DNA of 11,432 nt from an uncultured Erysipelotrichaceae bacterium (GTDB lineage Bacteria > Bacillota_I > Bacilli_A > Erysipelotrichales > Coprobacillaceae): assembly GCA_900538465.1 (NCBI GenBank), contig UPXV01000053.1, positions 1 to 11,432 of the forward strand, written 5' to 3'. This document shows, one piece after another, positions 1 to 6,362 of this stretch (its first letter is position 1; each line of letters opens with the position of its first letter). Below the pieces are notes generated by a model. The model worked only from the letters and a program-made list of their open reading frames with translations. It had not been told where the DNA came from and did not search any database. The position numbers were made by a program, and so were the translations under genes.

Positions 1-52
1 CGTTTTTGCGTATTTAGAAACTATATCGATTTATTTACTCGTTACAGCCCCT

Positions 53-727
53 TTAAAATTTGTCTAAGTTAAAACTTGGTGGAACATCATTAGGATTAAA
101 ATTTTGACCTTCTAAATCAGATAAATCAAAATAGATACGAGAATCGGATGTGACACCCCAATCTTTTTGAGAACCAGCAGAATCTTGAATTTTATTAAAT
201 GCTTGTCTAAACATTGTGTTATGTGCTTCCTCACGATTCAATAAGAAATCAATTGTTTCTCTAACACCTTCATCATCAATTTGACGATAGAGGTTTTGAT
301 AAACAACTTTTGCACGTTGTTCAGATGCAATATCTGATAAAATATCGGCTGCTAAATCACCCGTTTCATTCACGTATGCTGCGGTCCATAAATATCCTGA
401 TGCATTGGCAAGCATTGGTATTAAACCTGTTAGAATTTGGGGTTCAACATTACTCATTTGAGCATTTTGACAACATGGTTGATCACCATTAAGAAGATTC
501 ACCAATTGGGCAATCATTTCTAAGTGACATAATTCCTCAGTCGCAATATCTAAGAATAAATCTTTGATTTCTTTATCCTTGATTCTAAAACTTTGTGCAA
601 AATATTGCATTGCCGCTTTTAATTCTCCTTGAGGACCACCTAATTGTTCTTGGATTAAGATAGCGTAATGGGGATTAGGTCGATCAACTCTCACAGGATG
701 TAAATACTGACTTTCATATTTAAACAT
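53..727 (-). CDS. Manganese (non-haem) catalase, CotJC/Mn-catalase family
   Basis: A dimanganese catalase of 224 residues that would convert hydrogen peroxide to water and oxygen in the cytoplasm. The four-helix ferritin-like ligand set is visible: Glu35 in GGPQGELKAAMQYF, Glu65 and His68 in TEELCHLEM, Glu136 in ASEQRAKVVY and His169 in NREEAHNTMF. The 33-residue interval between the last Glu and His matches the spacing I recall for Lactobacillus plantarum Mn catalase (Glu148/His181). The C-terminus ends in a proline-containing tail (NDVPPSF), as in many clostridial members, so the gene looks complete. The start at 727 is preceded by GAGGTGAAAT on the minus strand. It stands alone here, without cotJA or cotJB on the upstream side, which argues for an oxygen-defence role rather than a spore-coat one. 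It diverges from the reductase operon and may share its control. Confidence in the family is high. Confidence 0.93.
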   Translation of the reverse strand: MFKYESQYLHPVRVDRPNPHYAILIQEQLGGPQGELKAAMQYFAQSFRIKDKEIKDLFLDIATEELCHLEMIAQLVNLLNGDQPCCQNAQMSNVEPQILTGLIPMLANASGYLWTAAYVNETGDLAADILSDIASEQRAKVVYQNLYRQIDDEGVRETIDFLLNREEAHNTMFRQAFNKIQDSAGSQKDWGVTSDSRIYFDLSDLEGQNFNPNDVPPSFNLDKF

Positions 728-800
728 AATTTCACCTCATCCATAGTTTTTACGTGATGAGTGAGTTCTATACATATTTCTAAAAAAATGAAAAAAAGAC

Positions 801-831
801 TTGACCTAGAGTGAACTCTAAGTGCTATGAT
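801..831 (+). promoter_or_regulatory. MerR-type promoter with dyad operator in a 19-bp spacer
   Basis: A -35 box TTGACC (801-806) and a -10 box TATGAT (826-831) are separated by 19 bp, which is too long for efficient unaided transcription. Within the spacer and -35 region lies a dyad centred between 813 and 814: TAGAGT (807-812) against ACTCTA (815-820), extended by AC (804-805) against GT (822-823). A long spacer filled by a dyad is the classic arrangement bound and untwisted by MerR-family activators. The CTAGAG/CTCTAAG type half-sites resemble those of the NmlR/AdhR branch. The site drives the reductase gene at 858. It is only 86 bp from the divergent catalase start, so it could influence that gene too. 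Confidence 0.8.
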
Positions 832-857
832 AAGAAAAAAGAAAAGGAGTTGACATA

Positions 858-1868
858 ATGGAAACAGTAACATTAGGAAGAACTGGAATCACAGTCAATA
901 AAAATGGTTTTGGTGCTTTGCCAGTTCAACGTGTTTCTAAAGAAGAAGCAAAAGTGATTTTACGTAAAGCTTATGATCATGGCATTCAATTTTTTGACTC
1001 TGCCAGAGCATATAGTGATAGTGAAGAAAAAATCGGTTTGGCATTGAGTGATGTCAGAGAACATATTTATATATCTACCAAAACAATGGCAACAACAGTA
1101 GAAGATTTTTGGAAAGATTTAGAGATGAGTTTAAAGATGTTAAAAACATCTTATATTGATATATATCAATTCCATAATCCTTCATTTTGCCCTAAACCTG
1201 GTGATGGAACAGGTTTATATGAAGCAATGTTAGAAGCTAAAAAACAAGGAAAAATTCGTTATATTGGATTAACAAATCATGGCTGGAAAGTGGCTAAAGA
1301 AGCCATTGAATCAGATTTATATGATACATTACAATTCCCATTTAGTTATTTAGCGAGTGATAAAGAAGCAAAGCTGGTTGAACTTTGTCAAATTCATAAT
1401 GTTGGTTTTATTTGTATGAAAGCTTTATCTGGAGGATTGATTACACGCAGTGATGTTGCATATGCTTATATGTTAAACTATAAAAATGCTTTACCAATAT
1501 GGGGAATTCAAAAAGAAAGTGAATTAGATGAATTCCTTTCTTATCAAGACAATCCACCGCAATTCAATGAAGAAAGACAAGCCATTATTGCACACGATCA
1601 AAAAGAATTGGCTGGTCAATTTTGTAGAGGGTGTGGATATTGTATGCCTTGTCCAAAAGGAATTGTGATTAATCAATGTGCACGTATGTCATTAATGTTA
1701 AGACGTGCCCCACAAGAGGGTTGGTTATCAGAAAAATGGCAAAAAGAAATGTCAAAAATTGAAGATTGCATCCATTGTGGTCAATGTATGAGCCGTTGCC
1801 CTTATGGACTCAATACACCTGAACTTTTACAAAAGAATTATGAAGATTATCAAACCTTTTTAAAATAG
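858..1868 (+). CDS. Aldo/keto reductase with C-terminal twin [4Fe-4S] domain
   Basis: A cytoplasmic oxidoreductase of 336 residues. Residues 1 to about 245 form an aldo/keto reductase barrel with the full catalytic tetrad: Asp47 and Tyr52 (FFDSARAY), Lys75 (ISTK) and His106 (YQFH). The C-terminal part carries two cysteine sets, Cys256/259/262/265-Pro and Cys304/307/310/314-Pro, the pattern of a two-[4Fe-4S] ferredoxin-like domain. Such fusions are common in anaerobes and would link carbonyl or electrophile reduction to an iron-sulfur electron route; the substrate is unknown. The start follows AAGGAG (844-849) by 8 bases. The next gene begins 11 bases after the stop, so the two reductases are an operon. 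Control by a MerR-type promoter upstream suggests induction by an electrophile or similar stress. Family confidence is high, substrate unassigned. Confidence 0.93.
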   Translation: METVTLGRTGITVNKNGFGALPVQRVSKEEAKVILRKAYDHGIQFFDSARAYSDSEEKIGLALSDVREHIYISTKTMATTVEDFWKDLEMSLKMLKTSYIDIYQFHNPSFCPKPGDGTGLYEAMLEAKKQGKIRYIGLTNHGWKVAKEAIESDLYDTLQFPFSYLASDKEAKLVELCQIHNVGFICMKALSGGLITRSDVAYAYMLNYKNALPIWGIQKESELDEFLSYQDNPPQFNEERQAIIAHDQKELAGQFCRGCGYCMPCPKGIVINQCARMSLMLRRAPQEGWLSEKWQKEMSKIEDCIHCGQCMSRCPYGLNTPELLQKNYEDYQTFLK

Positions 1869-1879
1869 GAGAAACTGTT

Positions 1880-3028
1880 ATGGAGTATAGAGTTTTAGGA
1901 AAAACAAATCTCAATGTGAGTGTTATTGGTTTGGGTTGTGAAGGATTTATGAATAAATCAGATCAAGATGTTAAAGATATGGTTGATTTTGCTTATCAAC
2001 AAGGTATTAATTTTGTTGATTTTTTCTCTTCTAATCCACAGGGAAGAAGTGCTTTTGGAAAGGCAATTCAAGGAAATCGTCAAAATTGGATTATTCAAGG
2101 GCATTTATGTACAACATGGAAAAATGGACAATATGAAAGAACCAGACAAATGGATGAAGTCAAAGCAGGATTTCAAGATTTGCTTGAACGTTTACAAACA
2201 GATTATATTGATGTTGGAATGATTCATTATATTGATGCTCAAAAAGATTTTGATCATGTTTTTCAAGGAGAAGTATTATCTTATGCAAAACATTTAAAAG
2301 AAACAGGAAAAATTCGCTGTATTGGAATCAGTTCCCATAATCCTTTGGTTGCATTACAAGCTGCTAAAACAGGACTGGTTGATGTAATTATGTTTTCTAT
2401 CAATCCATGTTATGATATGTTGCCACCAAGTGAAGATGTTGATGACTTATGGGATGATAAAAATTATGAAAAACCATTATTTCAAGTTGATCCCTCACGC
2501 CTTGAATTATATAAATATTGTGAAAAAGAAAACATTGCTTTGACAGTTATGAAAGCTTTTGGTGGGGGAGATTTGTTAGATGAGAAGTTATCACCTTTTG
2601 AAGTGAAAATGACACCTCTTCAATGTCTTCATTACTGTTTAACAAGGCCAGGAGTTGTATCTGTTATGGCTGGTAGTCATAGTCAAGAGGAAATACAACA
2701 AGCGATTGATTATTGTCAAGCAGACTATCAGGAAAAAGATTTTGCAGAAGTTTTAAGCCATGTTCCTCGTCATAGCTTTGTTGGACATTGTGTTTATTGT
2801 GGGCATTGTGCTCCTTGTACAGTCGGAATATCAGTAGCGGATGTGAATAAGTTTGCTGATTTGTGTAAGGCTCAAAAGGAAGTCCCAGAGACTGTTCGTG
2901 AACATTATGCTGCTTTATCTCACCATGCTTTAGAATGTCTTGCATGTGGAAAATGTCTTAAGAATTGCCCATTTGAAGTGGATATTATTCAAAAAATGAA
3001 AGATGCGGTTGAAATCTTTGGATACTAA
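1880..3028 (+). CDS. Fe-S aldo/keto reductase-like protein with altered catalytic tetrad
   Basis: A 382-residue paralogue of the preceding reductase: a barrel of about 290 residues followed by two cysteine sets, Cys304/307/310/313 and Cys353/356/359/363-Pro. The barrel keeps Asp47 and a histidine at 116 (MIHYID). The tetrad tyrosine position reads Asn52 (FFSSNPQG) and the tetrad lysine position reads His75 (IIQGHL). These were placed by alignment to the upstream gene, ungapped over this stretch. I recall the sequences FFSSNP and IQGH as typical of a whole subfamily in Clostridia, so the changes look like a conserved alternative chemistry or a redox-partner role rather than decay. The ribosome site AGGAG overlaps the stop codon of the upstream gene, showing tight coupling. 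It may act together with the first enzyme as an electron-transfer partner, which is inference. No terminator is evident after it; the decayed MerR gene follows. Confidence 0.9.
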   Translation: MEYRVLGKTNLNVSVIGLGCEGFMNKSDQDVKDMVDFAYQQGINFVDFFSSNPQGRSAFGKAIQGNRQNWIIQGHLCTTWKNGQYERTRQMDEVKAGFQDLLERLQTDYIDVGMIHYIDAQKDFDHVFQGEVLSYAKHLKETGKIRCIGISSHNPLVALQAAKTGLVDVIMFSINPCYDMLPPSEDVDDLWDDKNYEKPLFQVDPSRLELYKYCEKENIALTVMKAFGGGDLLDEKLSPFEVKMTPLQCLHYCLTRPGVVSVMAGSHSQEEIQQAIDYCQADYQEKDFAEVLSHVPRHSFVGHCVYCGHCAPCTVGISVADVNKFADLCKAQKEVPETVREHYAALSHHALECLACGKCLKNCPFEVDIIQKMKDAVEIFGY

Positions 3029-3046
3029 AAGAAAATATGTCAATTG

Positions 3047-3325
3047 TATTTAACTCAAGATACATTAAGGTATTTGAAAAAATCATCAAGGATATCACAA
3101 TTATCAAGAAAAAGATCTTTCAAGATGAGAATTGATTGTATGCATGATGATAGTTTCAGTATTCAAACATTGCAAAGATATTTATATCAATAAGGTAAGA
3201 TACTTTCAATGAAAGAAAAAATCTATTGATTCAAGAAAAAAGTTTATTAAAAAACAATTCAAAAATCATTAGATAAATTCAATAACAAAATTGAAAATTA
3301 TGAAAAGATTTTAAATAAAAAATAG
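3047..3325 (+). pseudogene. Decayed MerR-family transcriptional regulator
   Basis: The 309-base gap between the reductase operon and the ECF gene holds the remains of a MerR-type regulator spread over all three frames. Readable pieces occur in the right order. YLTQDTLRY (3047-3073) is the end of the helix-turn-helix. FEK follows in a second frame. GYHNYQEKDLSR (3090-3125) is the wing motif normally GYRxYxExDL, ended by TGA. FSIQTLQRYLYQ (3155-3190) is the GMSIxxMxxY segment, ended by TAA. TFNERKNLLIQEKSLL begins at 3202, and LDKFNNKIENYEKILNKK (3269-3322) is the coiled-coil tail, ending in TAG at 3323. At least four frameshifts, two internal stops and loss of most of the N-terminal helix-turn-helix make function impossible. 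It lies next to an operon carrying a MerR-type operator, so it was probably that operon's own regulator. Confidence 0.85.
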
Positions 3326-3337
3326 AGGAGGAATTAT

Positions 3338-3892
3338 ATGAAAACAAGAAAAATAACTTTTGGAGCGATGTGTCTTGCATTATCTTTATTGTTGCCACAA
3401 GCTTTTCATTTGATTGGTATGCAACAAGCAGGATCCATCTTTTTACCGATGCATATCCCCGTTTTTATTGGAGGAATGTTGTTAGGACCTATTTATGGAT
3501 TGTTTCTTGGCGTTTTTGCTCCACTAACAAGCTTTGTTGTGACAGGTATGCCAACAGCTGAAAGAGTGATGTTTATGATTTGTGAGCTAGCGACTTATGG
3601 AACTGTGAGTGGTTTATTGTTTCACCAATTTCATTTTTCTAAGAAAAAATTGGGTTCTTTATCAGCGCTTGTTATTTCTATGTTGGCTGGACGTCTTGTT
3701 TATGGACTTGTTATTTCTATAGCAACTTATCTCTTCCATATTCCACTAGGTGGTATTCAAGCTGTTATGATGGCTACAATGACGGGTATTCCTGGAATTG
3801 TTATTCAATTGTTGTTTGTACCAACAATTGTTATGTTTATTGATAAGGGAGGATATTTTAATGAACCTGAAAGCATTACAAGAGAAGCTTAA
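3338..3892 (+). CDS. ECF transporter S component, substrate unknown
   Basis: An integral membrane protein of 184 residues with about five to six hydrophobic helices and the look of the substrate-binding (S) subunit of an energy-coupling factor vitamin transporter. Typical features are a short basic N-terminus (MKTRK), the segment SIFLPMHIPVFIGG (33-46), then GPIYGLFLGVFAPLTS (50-65) and TGMPTA. Such subunits capture a vitamin or its precursor and work with a shared ECF ATPase/T-subunit module; none of those genes is in the window, so it would rely on a module encoded elsewhere (group II type). The ribosome site is GAGGAGG, 6 to 7 bases before the ATG. The next gene starts inside this one, a 32-base overlap, suggesting a linked function. 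The leader is occupied by the MerR remnant and I see no riboswitch, so the substrate cannot be named. Confidence 0.8.
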   Translation: MKTRKITFGAMCLALSLLLPQAFHLIGMQQAGSIFLPMHIPVFIGGMLLGPIYGLFLGVFAPLTSFVVTGMPTAERVMFMICELATYGTVSGLLFHQFHFSKKKLGSLSALVISMLAGRLVYGLVISIATYLFHIPLGGIQAVMMATMTGIPGIVIQLLFVPTIVMFIDKGGYFNEPESITREA

Positions 3893-4286
3893 AAGTGAAG
3901 ATTATACTTTGGTTGCTCAAATAGGTGATCATCTCTATACTTCAAAGTTAAGAGGTATTGGTCCAATTATTAATCCAATGAAAGATAATCAACTGTTTTT
4001 TCAAGATGCTATTATTGTTGATCGTGTCATTGGAAAAGCAGCAGCTATGTTACTTGCTCTTTCACAAGTTCAATATGTATATGCTTATGTCTTAAGTCAA
4101 AAAGCAAAAGATATTTTAGATGCATATCATATTGATTATGATTATGAAGAATTGGTTGATTATATTATTAATCGTGATCATAGTGGCATGTGTCCTATGG
4201 AAGCAACTGTTTATGATATGACAGATTTAAATGAAGCTTTGTTAGCTTTAACAATCAAACAAAAAGAATTGATGAAACAACAATAA
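3861..4286 (+). CDS. DUF1893 (TM1506-like) protein
   Basis: A soluble protein of 141 residues matching DUF1893. The visible family marks are GDHLYTSKLRGIGP (22-35), DRVIGKAAA (54-62), an NRDHSG segment (104-109) and MCPMEA (110-115). The Thermotoga member TM1506 has a cytidine-deaminase-like fold, but no deaminase activity is established for the family and the usual HAE/PCxxC zinc motifs are not seen here. I take the ATG at 3861 as the start because AAGGGAGG (3845-3852) lies 8 bases before it. An in-frame start at 3798 would add 21 hydrophobic residues that do not belong to the family and are just the overlapped transporter gene. The 32-base overlap with the ECF S component gene implies translational coupling and perhaps action on the imported compound. 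A terminator follows directly. Confidence 0.85.
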   Translation: MNLKALQEKLKSEDYTLVAQIGDHLYTSKLRGIGPIINPMKDNQLFFQDAIIVDRVIGKAAAMLLALSQVQYVYAYVLSQKAKDILDAYHIDYDYEELVDYIINRDHSGMCPMEATVYDMTDLNEALLALTIKQKELMKQQ

Positions 4287-4307
4287 CGAGGACATTCCTC
4301 GTTTTTT
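4285..4307 (+). terminator. Intrinsic terminator of the ECF-DUF1893 operon
   Basis: CGAGGA (4287-4292) pairs with TCCTCG (4296-4301) around the loop CAT, extended by AA/TT outside, and is followed by a run of six T. The stop codon of the DUF1893 gene forms the foot of the stem. Confidence 0.9.
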
Positions 4308-4328
4308 CAATCAAAATTTGAAAATAAG

Positions 4329-4356
4329 TTGAAAAACATTTCATCAAGAGTAAGAT
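4329..4356 (+). promoter_or_regulatory. Probable sigma-A promoter of the MATE gene
   Basis: TTGAAA (4329-4334) and TAAGAT (4351-4356) are spaced by 16 bp and lie between the upstream terminator and the MATE start, so a promoter is needed here. The -10 box matches the consensus at four of six bases. No clear operator dyad was noticed. Confidence 0.5.
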
Positions 4357-4379
4357 AGAAAAAGAAAGGGAGGCTACAC

Positions 4380-5726
4380 ATGTTTCATTTAAAAGTAGAT
4401 TTATTAAAAGACAATATCTTAAAAGCACTACTCATATTTGCTTTACCAATATTAATCGCAAATATCTTTCAACAACTCTATAATACAATGGATACCATGA
4501 TTGTTGGAAATTTCTTAGGAGATACATCACTGGCTGCAATTAGTGCCTGTGGAGCAGTTTATGAATTATTGATTGGATTTGCTTTAGGTGTTGGAAATGG
4601 TTTATCCATAGTCACTGCTAGAAGCTATGGCGCACATGATGAAAAACTCATTAAAAAATCAGTGGCTGGATCTATTGTTATTGGTATTGGATTAACATTA
4701 TTGATTATGCTTATTTCCGTATTATTTCTATATCCATTATTAGAATTATTACATACACCTGCCAATATCATTGATGAAGCTTATTCTTATATTGCAACTG
4801 TGACATTATTTGTTGGTGTTATGTTTGCATATAACCTTTGTGCAGGACTATTACGTGCTATTGGTAATAGTGTTATGCCATTGATATTTTTAATTATTTC
4901 TTCACTTATTAATGTTGGATTGGATTTATTATTGATTACACAATTTTCATTAGGGGTTCAAGGAGCTGCCATCGCAACAGTGATTTCACAAGGCATCTCA
5001 GTGATCTTATGTTTTCTTTATATTTATCAAAAAACACCGATTTTAATTCCTCAAAAAGAACATTTTCAAATTGATATAGATCTTTATAAAGAATTACTAG
5101 GACAAGGTTTTTCAATGGGATTTATGATGTCTATTGTATCAGCTGGAACAGTTATTCTACAAAGTTCAATCAATGGTTTTGGCTATTTGATTATTGCAGG
5201 ACATGGAACAGCACGTAAATTAAATTCTTTCTGTATGATGCCTGCTGGAACAATTGGTTTGGCATTATCTACTTTTGTTTCTCAAAACAAAGGTGCCAAC
5301 CAACAAAAACGTATTCGTGATGGTGTTCGCTATGGGAATTTGATTGCCTGTGGTTGGGGATTGATAATTACAATTATATTATTCTTTGGAGCACCATGGT
5401 TAGTGAAATTGATTTCTGGATCTCATCAAGCAACTGTTGTTGATAATGCTTCACTTTATTTAAGAGTGAATGCTCCTTTCTATGCAGTTTTGGGAATATT
5501 ATTGAATTTAAGGAATTCTTTACAGGGATTAGGAATGAAGATTATTCCATTGGTTTCAAGTGTTATTGAATGTTTGGGTAAAGTTGTATTTGTAGCTTTA
5601 TTTATACCAGTCTTAGGATATTTTGGTGTTATTATTTGTGAACCAGTGATTTGGTGTTGTATGTGTCTACAATTGGCTTACTCATTTTATCGTAATCCTT
5701 ATATTCATGAAGCAAAGACTTTGTAA
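4380..5726 (+). CDS. MATE family efflux transporter
   Basis: A multidrug and toxin extrusion family membrane protein of 448 residues, the usual length, with about twelve hydrophobic helices in two related halves. The first helix has the family pattern around Pro23 (ALPILIANIFQQLYN) followed by the conserved aspartate of MDTMIVG (Asp38). Other typical parts are GNGLSIVTARSYGA after helix 2, GLLRAIGNSVMP near the end of the first half, and MMPAGTIGLALSTFVSQNKGA in the second half. Members export cationic or other amphipathic compounds, or metabolites, using a sodium or proton gradient; the substrate cannot be told from sequence. The start follows AAAGGGAGG with good spacing. It appears to be a single-gene transcription unit with its own promoter and terminator, convergent with the YtaF-like gene. 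Confidence 0.95.
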   Translation: MFHLKVDLLKDNILKALLIFALPILIANIFQQLYNTMDTMIVGNFLGDTSLAAISACGAVYELLIGFALGVGNGLSIVTARSYGAHDEKLIKKSVAGSIVIGIGLTLLIMLISVLFLYPLLELLHTPANIIDEAYSYIATVTLFVGVMFAYNLCAGLLRAIGNSVMPLIFLIISSLINVGLDLLLITQFSLGVQGAAIATVISQGISVILCFLYIYQKTPILIPQKEHFQIDIDLYKELLGQGFSMGFMMSIVSAGTVILQSSINGFGYLIIAGHGTARKLNSFCMMPAGTIGLALSTFVSQNKGANQQKRIRDGVRYGNLIACGWGLIITIILFFGAPWLVKLISGSHQATVVDNASLYLRVNAPFYAVLGILLNLRNSLQGLGMKIIPLVSSVIECLGKVVFVALFIPVLGYFGVIICEPVIWCCMCLQLAYSFYRNPYIHEAKTL

Positions 5727-5739
5727 AAAGTCTTTTTTT
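5714..5739 (+). terminator. Intrinsic terminator of the MATE gene
   Basis: AAAGACTTT (5714-5722) pairs perfectly with AAAGTCTTT (5727-5735) around GTAA, and T continues to 5739. The MATE stop codon (5724-5726) sits in the loop. The hairpin runs to the stop codon of the convergent gene, whose TAA is at 5738-5740 on the other strand. On the minus strand it lacks a good U-tract. Confidence 0.85.
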
Positions 5740-6286
5740 ATATAAAGAATTCATATAGGCCTATAAGAAGAATAAAGAAACCAGAAAGAAAAGGCATTTG
5801 CTTTTCAAAAGAAGTCAATAATTGAAATTCTCCAATCAATTGAGAAATCAAGATAAAAAACCAAGAAAAAAAGAATGTCAAAACACAAGTCAATAAACAA
5901 GGAATCCCAGTCAAACTTCCACTTAAACTTAATCCCATATTATTGAAAGATAAAGTTATTCCTAATAATAATGTTTTTTCAATAGAAAGTTTTTTCACTG
6001 TTAAAGAATCCTCTTTATTATCCTCTTGAAAAGACTGAAAAATCATCATGAATCCAATCATCATTAATAAAAAAGCACCGATATGATTAGTCAAATGAAA
6101 AGATAAAAAACAAGATAAATAAGAACCAAGCTGCATAGAAAGAAAAGTCCCTAGAGTTGTTAATGTAGAAAGAATCACATTGTTTTGCCATGAAATATGA
6201 ATATGTCTCATTTGATATAAAAAACCAATAAAAAGTGTATCCATATTCGCACAAAGAGTTAAACAAACAACCGAAAACAAATGCAT
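5738..6286 (-). CDS. YtaF/MntP-like integral membrane protein
   Basis: A 182-residue membrane protein with six predicted hydrophobic helices split by a hydrophilic loop (residues about 86-103). It resembles the sporulation-linked YtaF family and the related MntP manganese exporter. The first helix carries CANMDTLFIG, with Asp16 in the position of the conserved helix-1 aspartate. The matching site in the second half reads SFNNMG (Asn115-Asn116), the form I associate with YtaF rather than the Asp of MntP. I place the start at 6286, since AGAGGTGG lies just before it on the minus strand; an upstream in-frame start at 6319 would run through that ribosome site. The role of YtaF is not established. 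Metal export is possible but unproven. The preceding minus-strand gene ends in its own terminator, so this gene needs a promoter in 6287-6335, where TAGTAT and TATAAA stretches occur without a convincing -35. Confidence 0.75.
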   Translation of the reverse strand: MHLFSVVCLTLCANMDTLFIGFLYQMRHIHISWQNNVILSTLTTLGTFLSMQLGSYLSCFLSFHLTNHIGAFLLMMIGFMMIFQSFQEDNKEDSLTVKKLSIEKTLLLGITLSFNNMGLSLSGSLTGIPCLLTCVLTFFFSWFFILISQLIGEFQLLTSFEKQMPFLSGFFILLIGLYEFFI

Positions 6287-6330
6287 AAAACCACCTCTTT
6301 TTATACTATGAAAAAACAAATGATTTGGTT

Positions 6331-6362
6331 AAAAAAGACTCAAATTATTCTTCATTTGAGTC
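6331..6362 (-). terminator. Intrinsic terminator of the lysine-rich membrane protein gene
   Basis: On the minus strand GACTCAAAT (6362-6354) pairs with ATTTGAGTC (6345-6337), 9 bp with an 8-base loop, followed by six T (6336-6331). The gene's stop codon (6347-6345) straddles the loop edge. It separates the two minus-strand genes. Confidence 0.9.

Noticed and set aside
1..52. Possible further gene downstream of the catalase on the minus strand
   Set aside because: An AGGGG stretch follows the catalase stop but no start codon comes within reach before the window edge; nothing can be supported.
2664..2945. Minus-strand frame of 93 residues inside the second reductase
   Set aside because: It lies wholly within a well-supported gene, lacks family features and has no ribosome site.
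3226..3317. Promoter for the ECF gene within the MerR remnant (TTGATT or TTGAAA boxes)
   Set aside because: Spacings of about 11 and 15 bp and poor -10 matches; it may exist or the ECF genes may be read from the reductase promoter, but I cannot support a specific site.
3798..3860. Longer N-terminus for the DUF1893 protein from an ATG at 3798
   Set aside because: The added 21 residues are an out-of-frame reading of the ECF gene; the ATG at 3861 has a strong AAGGGAGG site at proper spacing and matches the family start.
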